64,000 bases of DNA, taken from NCBI RefSeq assembly GCF_041200145.1, contig NZ_CP165734.1, forward strand, positions 2,294,001 to 2,358,000, in the 5' to 3' direction. The stretch comes from Bradyrhizobium sp. LLZ17 (GTDB lineage Bacteria > Pseudomonadota > Alphaproteobacteria > Rhizobiales > Xanthobacteraceae). A program made the position numbers and the translations under genes. Shown piece after piece: positions 1 to 8,584 of this stretch. Below the pieces are notes generated by a model, which was not told the origin of the DNA, ran no database searches, and saw only the letters and a list, made by a program, of their open reading frames with translations. Position 1 is the first letter of the stretch. Each line of letters opens with the position of its first letter.

Positions 1-11
1 AATCTGGATAT

Positions 12-374
12 ATGGAAAACGAACAAGCTGTCATGGCGCTTGCCGCGCTGGCTCAATCCACGCGCATGGACGCATTCCGAGCCTTGACCAAGCACGAGCC
101 CGACGGCCTCGCAGCCGGCGACCTGGCGCGGCTGCTGGAGATCCCCCAGAACACGCTTTCGGCCCACCTTTCCGTTCTGACGCACGCGCACCTCGTCAGC
201 TCTCAGCGACAGGGCCGCTCGATCATCTATCGCGCCAACCTCGAGGAGATGAGGAAAGTGGTCGTCTACCTCTTGAGGGATTGCTGCGGCGGCCGACCGG
301 AGGTTTGCGAGCCGGTCGTCGAAAGCCTGCAAGCCTGTTGCGCTCCAAAACGAAAGGGACGAATTCGTGCCTGA
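12..374 (+). CDS. arsR: ArsR-family metalloregulator
   Basis: This 120-aa winged-helix repressor belongs to the ArsR/SmtB family, whose members leave the operator when As(III) or Sb(III) binds. The N-terminal 75 residues show the helix-turn-helix (PQNTLSAHLSVLTHAHLV) and the wing (QGRSIIYRA). Cysteines cluster near the C-terminus: DCCGG, EVCEP and QACCAP. This layout is common in alphaproteobacterial ArsR proteins and differs from the classical ELCVCDL site. It heads the ars operon. Its stop overlaps a GTG at 367 that opens the arsenate-reductase stub. Less than 12 bases of leader lie in the window, so the promoter is not visible. Confidence 0.9.
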   Translation: MENEQAVMALAALAQSTRMDAFRALTKHEPDGLAAGDLARLLEIPQNTLSAHLSVLTHAHLVSSQRQGRSIIYRANLEEMRKVVVYLLRDCCGGRPEVCEPVVESLQACCAPKRKGRIRA

Positions 375-405
375 TCATATCTGCAACGTCCTGTTCCTGT
401 GCTGA
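367..405 (+). pseudogene. 12-codon remnant of a low-molecular-weight phosphatase-type arsenate reductase
   Basis: A GTG overlapping the arsR stop opens a 12-codon frame reading VPDHICNVLFLC and then TGA. NVLFLC is the strand leading into the P-loop of low-molecular-weight tyrosine phosphatase-type ArsC proteins, which normally continue TGNSARS. The frame stops exactly at the catalytic cysteine, and the next gene starts at once (TGATG). This is best read as a deletion that removed almost all of an arsenate reductase gene lying between arsR and aqpS. The stub may now act only to couple translation. Confidence 0.65.
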
Positions 406-1106
406 TGGACACGTTCGACCTTTCACGGCGCTTGGCTGCCGAAGCGCTCGGCACAGCCATTCTCGTCGCCACCGTCGTCGGCTCCGGCATCATGGCCGAA
501 ACGCTGACCAAGGACATTGCTCTCGCTCTTCTGTGCAACACCTTGCCGACCGGGGCCATTCTGGTCGTCCTGATCACCGTGCTCGGTCCGATCTCCGGAG
601 CGCATTTCAACCCGGCGGTCACCCTCGTCTTCACCGGCCAGCGCGAGCTACCAGTGAACGAGGCGGTGCTTTACGTGATCGCGCAGATCGCCGGAGGCAT
701 CGCGGGGACAATGGCCGCGCATCTGATGTTCGGACTGCCGTTGATCGAGTTCTCGACCAAGGTTCGGACCGGAGGCGCACAATGGTTCGCCGAAGCGGTC
801 GCGGCGTTTGGGCTGGTCGCGACCATCCTGGCCGGCATCCGCTTTCAGAGGACGGCCGTTCCCTGGCTGGTCGGCCTCTACATCACAGCCGCTTATTGGT
901 TCACAGCCTCGACCTCGTTTGCCAATCCGGCCGTCGCAATCGCAAGATCCCTGACAAACACTTTCGCCGGAATTCGCCCGACTGACTTGCCCGGATTCAT
1001 CCTTGCGGAGCTCTGCGGAGCGTTCGCCGGCATGCTGTTGATGAATTGGCTGCTCGGACGCCCCATGGCCCGCGGCCCCGGCCCAATCGCGGAGACAATA
1101 CGATGA
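405..1106 (+). CDS. aqpS: Aquaglyceroporin AqpS-like, arsenite channel
   Basis: This 233-aa protein of the MIP/aquaporin family has six hydrophobic helices and both half-helix motifs: HFNPAVT near residue 65 and FANPAVAIAR near residue 170. In Sinorhizobium meliloti an aquaglyceroporin inside the ars operon lets arsenite, made by ArsC, flow out of the cell. No arsB or acr3 pump is visible here, which fits that model. I chose ATG 405, which overlaps the stub stop as TGATG; a GTG at 399 is also in frame. The stop overlaps the arsC start (ATGA at 1103), so translation is probably coupled. Confidence 0.85.
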   Translation: MDTFDLSRRLAAEALGTAILVATVVGSGIMAETLTKDIALALLCNTLPTGAILVVLITVLGPISGAHFNPAVTLVFTGQRELPVNEAVLYVIAQIAGGIAGTMAAHLMFGLPLIEFSTKVRTGGAQWFAEAVAAFGLVATILAGIRFQRTAVPWLVGLYITAAYWFTASTSFANPAVAIARSLTNTFAGIRPTDLPGFILAELCGAFAGMLLMNWLLGRPMARGPGPIAETIR

Positions 1107-1504
1107 CCGTCACGATCTATCACAACCCCGATTGCGGGACCTCGCGCAACACCCTCGCCATGATCCGGCAGAGCGGCGCCGAGCCCGTCGTCATCGAATA
1201 CCTCAAGACGCCGCCCACGCGCGAAACGCTCCAGCAACTGATCGCAGCGATGGGCATCCCGGTCCGCGCATTGCTGCGCGAGAAGGGCACACCCTACAAG
1301 GCGCTCGGCCTCGACGACCCCAAATGGAGTGACGATGAACTCCTCGACTTGATGATGGCGCATCCCATTCTCATCAACCGTCCGATCGTGGTGACACCAA
1401 AGGGCACGCGTCTGTGCCGGCCGTCCGAGGCCGTCGTCGATCTCCTGGATGGTCCCGTCGGCCGGTTCGTCAAGGAGGATGGCGAGGTCGTCGAAGCCAG
1501 GTAG
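1103..1504 (+). CDS. arsC: Arsenate reductase, glutaredoxin-dependent ArsC family
   Basis: This 133-aa protein of the thioredoxin-fold ArsC/Spx family reduces As(V) to As(III) using glutathione and glutaredoxin. The N-terminus reads TIYHNPDCGTSRNTL, with catalytic Cys10 in the HNPxCGTSRN motif. The substrate-site run LINRPIV lies near residue 92. The length fits the plasmid R773-type family. It is the last gene of the ars operon and starts inside the aqpS stop. Product As(III) would leave through AqpS. This enzyme class differs from the phosphatase-type reductase whose stub lies upstream. Confidence 0.93.
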   Translation: MTVTIYHNPDCGTSRNTLAMIRQSGAEPVVIEYLKTPPTRETLQQLIAAMGIPVRALLREKGTPYKALGLDDPKWSDDELLDLMMAHPILINRPIVVTPKGTRLCRPSEAVVDLLDGPVGRFVKEDGEVVEAR

Positions 1505-1506
1505 GA

Positions 1507-1539
1507 TTGCGTCGGAAGCACCGCCTTCGGCGGACGCAA
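1507..1539. terminator. Possible hairpin between convergent arsC and the 2HCT transporter gene
   Basis: TTGCGTC and GACGCAA pair around an inner GCC-TTC-GGC hairpin in the 65-bp gap between two converging genes. No T-run follows on either strand, so intrinsic termination is uncertain. Confidence 0.3.
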
Positions 1540-1569
1540 GGACTAGCTTCCAACAGCAAGGCTCGCGGC

Positions 1570-2943
1570 TCAGGCAATCCACCGCAACAGCACCAGAACG
1601 GCGGTCACGGTGATCGCGCCGCCGATGCGCGTGGCGATCTGGGCGAACGGCATCAGCTCCATGCGTTCCGCCGCGGTCAGAATGGCGACGTCACCGGTGC
1701 CACCCTGGCCGGAATGACAGGCGTTCACGATCGCGATCTCGATCGGATACATGTTCATGAGCCGGCCGATGACGGCGCCTGTGGCCATGAGCGTGAAGAC
1801 GGTCGCTATGATAGTCACGAGATTGGCGACCGTGAAGGCTGCCATCAGCTTCTCCCAGGGGGTCAGCGAGACGCCGATCGCAAACAGCAAGGGATAGGTC
1901 ATGCCGATCCGGACAAACCGGTAGACGACCAGCCCGCCCGACTGCAATCGCGGCGACACCGCGCTGCCAAGCTTGGCGGCGACCGCAAGGAACAACATCG
2001 CAACCGGTGCCGGCAGGCCGATCAGATGAAACAGCATCACACCCATGAGATAGAGCACGATCGCGGTCAGTCCGGCAGCGGCAATCGCATTGATGTCGGA
2101 TGAGGATGAACTGTCCTCCTGCTGCTCCGTGGCGCCCAGATCGAGTGCGCCATCGCCCGGCGGCTGGAGCCGCCCGTTACCGGTGAGATGCGGATATTTC
2201 TTGCCGACGTAGTTGAGCGTGCCGGAGAACAGGATCGCGGTCAGGCTACCCAGCATCACCGGCGGAAGCACCTGGGCGAAGAAGTCACCCTGCGGTTGGC
2301 CGAGTATGGCCGCATAGCCGATCGAGAGCGGGATCGCGCCCTCGCCGACACCGCCCGCCATGATCGGCACCACGATGAAGAAGAAGGTCTTGTAGGCGCC
2401 AAGTCCGAGCATCATGCCGACAGCGGTTCCGACAGCCGCCGCCGCGATTGATCCGACGCCGAGTGGCACGAATATTTTCAGAAAGCCCTTGACCAGGACG
2501 TTGCGGTCCATCCCCAGGATGCTGCCGACGATGATGGCCGCGATGTAGACATAGAGGAAGTTCGTGAACTTGGTGAAGTCAATGATCGACTTCTCGATCG
2601 GCGCCGGGATCAGCTTGTAATAGACCAGCGCGGACGGAATGAAGGTCGCGAAGATCGCCGCCGCGCCGATGTTGCGAAGGATCGGCAAGCGCCTACCGAT
2701 CTCGGCACAGGTAAAGCCGCCGAGAACCAGCACCGCGATCATGGTCGGTGCGTCCGGCTTGATCTGGCCCTGCTGCGTCAGAATGCCGAGCAGCACGACG
2801 AGGATGGCGTAGATCGGCAGCGAGATAATGCCGATCTTGTAATCCATCAGACGCCACCAGCCGGTCGGCCAGAACGATGTTGAACCAGACGTCATCGCGG
2901 GTGCGCGATAGGTGGCGGCGTTGGCCTGAATGGTGTCTGACAT
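1570..2943 (-). CDS. 2-hydroxycarboxylate transporter (2HCT family, CitS/MleP type)
   Basis: This 457-aa inner-membrane secondary transporter belongs to the 2HCT family, which moves citrate, malate or lactate with Na+ or H+. Both re-entrant-loop signatures are visible: AGGVGEGAIPLS near the middle and CHSGQGGTGDVAILTA near the C-terminus. The N-terminal 30 residues are hydrophilic, followed by about ten hydrophobic segments. I chose ATG 2943 because GGGAG lies about 8 bases upstream; longer in-frame starts extend into a region that does not resemble the family. The porin gene lies upstream on the same strand and a TctDE-like regulator pair lies beyond it, which suggests regulated di- or tricarboxylate uptake. 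The substrate is not known. Confidence 0.85.
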   Translation of the reverse strand: MSDTIQANAATYRAPAMTSGSTSFWPTGWWRLMDYKIGIISLPIYAILVVLLGILTQQGQIKPDAPTMIAVLVLGGFTCAEIGRRLPILRNIGAAAIFATFIPSALVYYKLIPAPIEKSIIDFTKFTNFLYVYIAAIIVGSILGMDRNVLVKGFLKIFVPLGVGSIAAAAVGTAVGMMLGLGAYKTFFFIVVPIMAGGVGEGAIPLSIGYAAILGQPQGDFFAQVLPPVMLGSLTAILFSGTLNYVGKKYPHLTGNGRLQPPGDGALDLGATEQQEDSSSSSDINAIAAAGLTAIVLYLMGVMLFHLIGLPAPVAMLFLAVAAKLGSAVSPRLQSGGLVVYRFVRIGMTYPLLFAIGVSLTPWEKLMAAFTVANLVTIIATVFTLMATGAVIGRLMNMYPIEIAIVNACHSGQGGTGDVAILTAAERMELMPFAQIATRIGGAITVTAVLVLLRWIA

Positions 2944-3150
2944 GGCGTTCTCCCGTTCCATCAACTTTATTTTCTCTTCATTGCCGCGTCCCGTGCCGTG
3001 AGCCGAAAGGGCTGGACACTTCGGCTCAAGATGACCAAGCGAGGGGCATCTCTCTGGCATCTTCTGCGGCACCGTGCGCATATGATCTCGCCGGCAGGAT
3101 CATCGGCCGCGGACGGTCGGAGACTTCGACCGTCCGCTGTTTGCTGGCGC

Positions 3151-3248
3151 TAAAGCGCGATGAGATTGGGAAAAATCGCCATCGCGCTTTAGGCTATTGC
3201 TGGAGCATGATCTTTTCGGAAAACCGCTGCGCATTTTTCCGGGTCACG
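3151..3248. repeat. Two-part palindromic intergenic repeat
   Basis: TAAAGCGCGATG (3151-3162) pairs with CATCGCGCTTTA (3180-3191). A second imperfect hairpin follows (CGGAAAA ... TTTTTCCG, 3218-3242), inside a GCATGATCTTTTCGGAAAA-type sequence that I recognise as a dispersed repeat of Bradyrhizobium-like genomes. It fills most of the 315-bp gap between the porin and the transporter and could attenuate read-through. Confidence 0.6.
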
Positions 3249-3258
3249 CTCCCTTCGC

Positions 3259-4785
3259 CTACCACTTGTAGCGAACGCCGGTCACGACCTCGTCCGCTGA
3301 ATCGTGCAGATGGGCCTGGCTCGCGCTGTATCCGCCCGTCGTCTTCAAGTGATCGCCGGCAATGTAGACGTCGATGTTCGGGATCGGGTGGTACATGAAC
3401 GAGGCGTAGGTCGTCATGCGCGTACCGGTCCCGGTCGCGACCGCGCCGGTCGCATCCTTGAACGGCACCAGCGTGTAGCCGGCTGCACTGATCGCGGCAT
3501 TGTGGGCGAAGAAGTCCTGCCAACCGACCTCGACGTCGTACAATTTCGAGGGCGTTACCTTGGCCGAGACGGTGACAACGTCGTCGTTACGCGTGCCGAG
3601 TATCGCGCCCTGGTCCGCGGTGTAGCGGATGTAGCCCGCATTCAGGCGAAGCAAGCCGCCGTCCCAGTTGCCACCGAGGCCCCATGACTGGTGGGTATGA
3701 CCGACATTGGTTGTGCCGATCGTCGGAATCTCGAGCACGTTGGACTCGGTGTAAAAGCCCGACACGTGGAATTGTCCGGCGTTGTAGCCGGCCGCCACAG
3801 CAGCGCTGCTGCCCTTGTCCAGACCAGCTCCGGGGATTGGGCCGCTGCCATTCGGACCGCCGGGACCGTTGCCGTCGCTGAAATTATAGGCCGCGCCGAG
3901 GTAGAGGCCGTTGTCGAACACCTTCTTCCAGACCAGGCCCTGATCGTATCGGGTATCGCCCTGTCCACCGGCGCCGTTGCCGCCGCTGGTGTAGAAGATG
4001 AGCTGCTTGAAGTTATTGACGTTGGTGAAGCCGCCTTCGTTGGTGCTGAGGGCAGAGGCGCCGTAGGGATCACCCCAGATGTTTGCAACGTCACGCGGCA
4101 GCGTATTCTGGCGTCCGACGCTGAACTTGCCCAGGGTCGGGCTTTCGAAGCCCACCCAGGCGTCGCGATTGAACAAGACGCCGGGCGTGTCCATGTTGCC
4201 GCTCGGCAGTTCGAACTCGCTTTCCATCCGCGCCAGCAGATTGAAGCCGTATTCAGGGAAGACCTTCTGGGTGATGAAGATGCCCCACCGGTTGCCGCTG
4301 AACCACGACGTATTGAGGCCGACCGTCGAACGTCCGGCCTTGTCGACATTGGTTACGTAGCCCACCGTCGGCTCGATGACGCCGTAAAGCAGCACGTCTG
4401 TGTTCTGGGTTTCGATGATGTGCACGGGCTGGCCGGTCTTGAGTCTTTCCCAGGGACCGGCCTTGGTCGGGATCGGTCCGGCGGCCGGCCGCGGCGCGTC
4501 CGCCCTCGCCTCCTCCTTCTTCTCGACCTGCTTGAGCCGGTCATTCAGCGCCTTGACCTTGGTCTTCTGCTCTTCCATGTCCGACAGGCGCTTGTTCAAC
4601 GCCCTGATCTCGGCCTTCAATTCGCTGAGGTCGTCCGCTTTCGCGGGCACCGTCGCAAGCCCGATCGCGGAGATGGCCGCCCCGATCAGTGCATAGCGGG
4701 CAATCGGACCAAGCCCCGTTTTGTGATGATCCAGCCTGGCTCCGCCGGACAGCCAGTGTTGGCGCAGTTGCGTCGTCAATTTCAT
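3259..4785 (-). CDS. Outer-membrane porin with N-terminal coiled coil
   Basis: This protein of about 508 aa should be secreted and form an outer-membrane beta-barrel. A hydrophobic signal segment ends near VPAKA-DDL at about residue 50. A short coiled coil follows (LSELKAEIRALNKRL ... LKQVEKKEEA) and then a Gly/Asn/aromatic-rich barrel ending in GVRYKW, a porin-type aromatic C-terminus. Similar porins with a periplasmic coiled coil (DcaP/Omp-like) take up small anions such as dicarboxylates. I chose ATG 4785, preceded by a G-rich Shine-Dalgarno; an upstream TTG at 4797 is in frame. It lies upstream of the 2HCT gene and divergent from the two-component system, so it is probably part of the same uptake regulon. 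Confidence 0.8.
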   Translation of the reverse strand: MKLTTQLRQHWLSGGARLDHHKTGLGPIARYALIGAAISAIGLATVPAKADDLSELKAEIRALNKRLSDMEEQKTKVKALNDRLKQVEKKEEARADAPRPAAGPIPTKAGPWERLKTGQPVHIIETQNTDVLLYGVIEPTVGYVTNVDKAGRSTVGLNTSWFSGNRWGIFITQKVFPEYGFNLLARMESEFELPSGNMDTPGVLFNRDAWVGFESPTLGKFSVGRQNTLPRDVANIWGDPYGASALSTNEGGFTNVNNFKQLIFYTSGGNGAGGQGDTRYDQGLVWKKVFDNGLYLGAAYNFSDGNGPGGPNGSGPIPGAGLDKGSSAAVAAGYNAGQFHVSGFYTESNVLEIPTIGTTNVGHTHQSWGLGGNWDGGLLRLNAGYIRYTADQGAILGTRNDDVVTVSAKVTPSKLYDVEVGWQDFFAHNAAISAAGYTLVPFKDATGAVATGTGTRMTTYASFMYHPIPNIDVYIAGDHLKTTGGYSASQAHLHDSADEVVTGVRYKW

Positions 4786-5202
4786 GTCGCCCCCCAAAGA
4801 GATTTTGTAAGCGGGGGAAAATTGGCGGTGACTGCTGTCAAAACCCTGTCATCTGGCGCGGGACGACGAACTCCTCTGCAAGAGGTCCTCACCGTTGCAA
4901 CTTCATCACAGCAAGACGTGCATATCGGTTCGTTCGCACATGCACAATCCGTGGGATTGAGCGGAAAGCCCGTAGCGTTACGGGTCCCCCAAAGCCAAAC
5001 CCTTGACCGCGCGCTTCATCCTGAAATACTCGTCGCAGCAAATAACGTGCGCCAACAGCAATGGCGCCCCGGGCAATGACAAGTTCGGCGCTCAAGCCGA
5101 TCGACGTTCCCGACCATGCGGATGATCGGCATCAGGCGACATCCGGTGCCGATTTCGGAGACGCGTTTTCTCAAGGGGGATACAGCCTATGCACAGGATT
5201 TC
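4786..5202. other. Divergent intergenic region between porin and response regulator
   Basis: This gap of about 417 bp contains no supported gene. It must hold the promoters for the porin (leftward) and the two-component operon (rightward). I see no clear direct-repeat operator and no sigma-54 -24/-12 motif. Short frames here are shadows with no family resemblance. Confidence 0.5.
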
Positions 5203-5892
5203 ATGCGTGCTCTTCTGATCGAAGACACGGTCGATCTGGGCGCGGCTATCGCTGCGCGCCTTCGCGATCAGGGGCATGCGGTCGAATGGCTGACCGACGG
5301 CGGCCTTGCCTCGCAGCGTGTTCAGGAAGATCCGTTCGATCTCATCATTCTGGACCTCTCGCTGCCTGGCATGGATGGCTCCGACGTGCTCAAGCTACTG
5401 CGCGGCCGGCGGATAAATACGCCGGTGCTCGTCATCACCGCGCGCAGCGAGATCGGCGACAAGATCGACCTGCTCGACATCGGCGCCGACGATTACCTCG
5501 TCAAGCCCTTCGACCTTCGCGAGCTCGAGGCGCGGATGCGGGCGGTCGTACGCCGACACAGCGGCACACCGACCAGCCGGATCGAACTCGGCGACATCAC
5601 GATCGACATCGCCGCGCAGTCAATCGTCGCGGCCGGCCGCAATGTCGAATTCACGCGGCGCGAATTTCGCCTGCTCGAGCTGCTTGCGCTGAACGTCGGA
5701 CAGGTTGTCCCGCGCGAGCGCCTGATGGACCAATTGTTCGGATACGAGAATGCCGTCAACCCGAACGCGCTCGAGCTCTACATCTCCCGAATCCGGCGGC
5801 GACTGAAATCCTCCTCGTTGCGGATCGAGACGATATGGGGCACCGGCTATGTCGCGAGGATCGACGATGCGCAGCCGTCAAAGATCAATTAA
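5203..5892 (+). CDS. OmpR/TctD-type response regulator
   Basis: This 229-aa DNA-binding response regulator begins MRALLIEDT. The receiver domain covers residues 1-115, with the acidic pair E7/D8, phospho-acceptor Asp51 (LDLSLPGMDG) and Lys101 (YLVKPFD). The C-terminal winged helix runs from about 125 to 225, with the usual FTRREFRLLELL and TIWGTGYVA motifs. I chose ATG 5203 because the receiver begins immediately; a longer form would add 29 unrelated residues. It overlaps the histidine kinase gene by 26 bases. By analogy to TctD it probably controls the divergent porin and transporter genes in response to a carboxylate. Confidence 0.88.
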   Translation: MRALLIEDTVDLGAAIAARLRDQGHAVEWLTDGGLASQRVQEDPFDLIILDLSLPGMDGSDVLKLLRGRRINTPVLVITARSEIGDKIDLLDIGADDYLVKPFDLRELEARMRAVVRRHSGTPTSRIELGDITIDIAAQSIVAAGRNVEFTRREFRLLELLALNVGQVVPRERLMDQLFGYENAVNPNALELYISRIRRRLKSSSLRIETIWGTGYVARIDDAQPSKIN

Positions 5893-7228
5893 GCGCGATA
5901 TCGTTTTCGGTGCTATCTCGCTACTGGCGGTCCTCGGTGTCGGGCTGTTCTTCTACATCCGCAACTTCTCGCTCGATGCTGCCGACACCGCGTTCGACCG
6001 CGTGCTTGCGGCCGCCGCGCTTTCAATTGCGGACAACATCCGGGTCGAGGACGGGCATCTCACGCTGGAGCTGCCGCTCGCTTCGCTGGAGATCTTGGGT
6101 GCATCGCGCGAGACGCGGGCGTTCTATGCAGTGCGGGCGCCCGACCACTCACTGATCACCGGCTACCCCAACCTGCCCGAACCGACGCCGACACTTGATC
6201 ACAAACCGCATTTCGAGGACGCTATCTATACCGACGATCCCGTGAGGATTGGCAGCGTCCAGCGTTACATCGACTTTGGCGAGAAGTCCGGCTGGGTCAG
6301 CATCACGGTCGCGGAGACACGGGAGGCCCGTACGGAGCTCGCCGCCCTCATCGTGAAGAATTCACTCGCGCCGATGGCGCTGGCGGGTCTCGTGATCTGC
6401 CTGTTGATCTCGACTGGCCTGAAGCGAGCCTGGGCGCCGCTGGTCGCGCTCGAGAGCGAGCTGATCAGGCGATCGCCGACCGATCTCAACCCGATTCAGA
6501 CATCGGTGCCGCGTGAGGTGAGCTCGCTGGTGTCGAGCCTGAACATCTTCATGCAGCGGCTCGACGGTGTCCTCAGCACCTTGCGCCGGGTCGCCGTGGA
6601 TACCACGCACGAGATACGGACGCCGCTCGCTTCGATCCGAGCGCTCGCCGAAGTCGCTGCATCCGAGCGGGATGCGACTGTCGTGCACAGCTATGTGCAT
6701 CGCATTCGTGCCAACGCTGTCGATGCCACGCGCATCGTCAATCAGCTGCTGGCGGAAGCGGCCATCGCCCATCATATCGAGACCTCGGCCAATCCTGCTT
6801 GCGATTTTCTCGAGCTTTACCTGCAAGCGGTCGAGCGGCTTCCGAGCGGCGACATGCGGCGCTGCCGGCTGACCGACCTATCCACGACCCATGAGGACTT
6901 TCCGGTTCGCGGAGCGCCGCTGGCGTTCCGCGAGTTGATCGACAATCTTCTGGACAACGCGTTGAAATACGCGCCGGAAAGCATGATCGACGTTGATCTA
7001 CGCACGTCGCCGGATGGATCGACCGTTGAATTCGAGGTGGCCGACCGTGGACCCGGCATTCCCAACGATGAGAAGCCGATCGTGCTCGAACGCTTTCGCC
7101 GCGGGTCGAGCGGCGCGAGCGCCGCCGGGACCGGCCTCGGGCTCAACATCGCGAAGAGCGCTGCTGCTGCGGCCGGTGGTGATCTGTGCCTGCTCGATCG
7201 CCCGGGGGCGGGCTCCTCGTCAGGGTAA
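5867..7228 (+). CDS. TctE-type sensor histidine kinase, C-terminus frameshifted
   Basis: This 453-aa inner-membrane kinase has one N-terminal helix, a periplasmic 2CSK_N-like domain (residues 30-160), a second helix near 170-190, a HisKA box (TTHEIRTPLASIRALAE) and a HATPase domain (NLLDNALKYAP, DRGPGIP, GTGLGLNIAKS). I chose ATG 5867, which follows GAGGA. The frame ends in GAGSSSG, which is not a family-like tail. One extra G in the run at 7204-7208 would give LDRPGGGLLVRVTLPRRS and a stop at 7246-7248 overlapping the next start as ATGA. I infer a 1-base deletion, probably a sequencing error. Confidence 0.85.
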   Translation: MRSRQRSIKRDIVFGAISLLAVLGVGLFFYIRNFSLDAADTAFDRVLAAAALSIADNIRVEDGHLTLELPLASLEILGASRETRAFYAVRAPDHSLITGYPNLPEPTPTLDHKPHFEDAIYTDDPVRIGSVQRYIDFGEKSGWVSITVAETREARTELAALIVKNSLAPMALAGLVICLLISTGLKRAWAPLVALESELIRRSPTDLNPIQTSVPREVSSLVSSLNIFMQRLDGVLSTLRRVAVDTTHEIRTPLASIRALAEVAASERDATVVHSYVHRIRANAVDATRIVNQLLAEAAIAHHIETSANPACDFLELYLQAVERLPSGDMRRCRLTDLSTTHEDFPVRGAPLAFRELIDNLLDNALKYAPESMIDVDLRTSPDGSTVEFEVADRGPGIPNDEKPIVLERFRRGSSGASAAGTGLGLNIAKSAAAAAGGDLCLLDRPGAGSSSG

Positions 7229-7247
7229 CCTTGCCGAGGAGGTCATG

Positions 7248-8375
7248 ATGGCTTTTCGTAAGGGAGCAGCAATACGGCGCGCGGCATTGTCGCTAGGCGT
7301 GGTCATGGCGCTTCTTCTCTTCGTCAATGCGCTCTGCTTGGCCGACCAGTCAAAATCCACGCACGAGCTGAAAATCTTTTCGGCGCCCTCGCCGGCCTCA
7401 GGAACGCTGCTCATTCACGGGACGGCGGACGTCGTGGCGATGGGCCCGGTCATTGAAGGCTTTCAAAAGACGCATCCCGACATCGAGATTCGCTATCGCC
7501 TGTACGAGACCGTCCCGCTCTATCAGGAAGCTCTGACGGCAGCCGACGACAAGCCCGCGGCGGACCTTCTGATCAGCTCGGCGATGGACCTTCAGGTCAA
7601 GCTCGCCAATGACGGACACGTCCAGAAGGCCTCGATCGCAGCCCGCGGGCTGCCGGACTGGGCCATTTGGCGCGATGAGATCTTCGGGTTCACGCTTGAA
7701 CCGGCCGTCATTGTCTACAACAAGGACGCCATTGAGCGCGCCGAGGTGCCGAAGTCGCATCAGGATCTGATCCGGCTGCTGGAGGTTGCACCAGAGCGCT
7801 TTCATCGCAAGATCGCGACTTACGACATCGACGTCAGCGGCGTCGGCTACCTGTTTGCAACGACTGAATCGATGCTTTCGGCGAACTTCTGGCGCCTGGC
7901 GCACGCGCTCGGCGTCACGGAGGCGCGGCTCTATTGCTGTACGCAGGATATGCTGGATTCGGTCAGCCGCGGCGAGGCCGTCATCGCCTATGATGTGCTG
8001 GGCTCCTATGCGCTGCGCCAGGCGGAGGTACAACGAAACCTCGGCATCGTGCTGCCGGAGGACTATGTCGTGGCCGTGTCCCGCACCATCGTGATCCCGC
8101 GCAAGGCACAGCATGCGGCTCTTGCCCGGACATTCGTTGAATATGCACTCTCCGAGGCCGGCCAGGCAGTCGTGTCGGATGCCTTCGGTCTCTCGATTGC
8201 CGGCCTCGGAGCCGACCGCGAGCAGATGAAAGCGCGGTATCTCGCGGAGAAGCCGGGCGTGCTCAATTTCCCGACGCTAGGGCTTCCGGCGCTGACCTAT
8301 CTCGATGCAGTCAAGCGCGAGCAATTCGTCAAGACCTGGCAGCGGATCGTATCGCCGCAGAGCGGCGTGCCTTGA
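7248..8375 (+). CDS. Periplasmic substrate-binding protein, family 1 (PgtC/AfuA-like), without a permease
   Basis: This secreted protein of about 375 aa has a signal segment (ALSLGVVMALLLFVNALCLA) and a periplasmic-binding fold: GTADVVAMGPVIEGFQKTHPDIEIRY near residue 70 (split here as a single motif region) and ADLLISSAMDL near 115. The region resembles iron/phosphate-sugar type solute-binding proteins, including PgtC, which takes part in signal sensing rather than transport. GAGGAGG lies 5 bases before ATG 7248, and ATG 7245 is also possible. No ABC permease or ATPase follows. Its place directly behind the sensor kinase suggests a ligand-presenting accessory protein for that kinase. Confidence 0.8.
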   Translation: MAFRKGAAIRRAALSLGVVMALLLFVNALCLADQSKSTHELKIFSAPSPASGTLLIHGTADVVAMGPVIEGFQKTHPDIEIRYRLYETVPLYQEALTAADDKPAADLLISSAMDLQVKLANDGHVQKASIAARGLPDWAIWRDEIFGFTLEPAVIVYNKDAIERAEVPKSHQDLIRLLEVAPERFHRKIATYDIDVSGVGYLFATTESMLSANFWRLAHALGVTEARLYCCTQDMLDSVSRGEAVIAYDVLGSYALRQAEVQRNLGIVLPEDYVVAVSRTIVIPRKAQHAALARTFVEYALSEAGQAVVSDAFGLSIAGLGADREQMKARYLAEKPGVLNFPTLGLPALTYLDAVKREQFVKTWQRIVSPQSGVP

Positions 8376-8584
8376 CGCCGCTGGGCCTCTCGCACCCGGT
8401 GCGATGGCCTGAGCGCGCAACATCGGCAAGGCGCGTTCGCACGATCCGGAGCGTGGTCACCGCGCGATCAGCGCCCGCCTCACCGGCAGTTCCCATAATC
8501 GACGGGATCGCGCGAGGGCAACGTTCTGGCGCTGCGATGGCCGGGCGGGAACGGTTCGCGAAAAAGCGTCCCCGGCCTGTCGTG

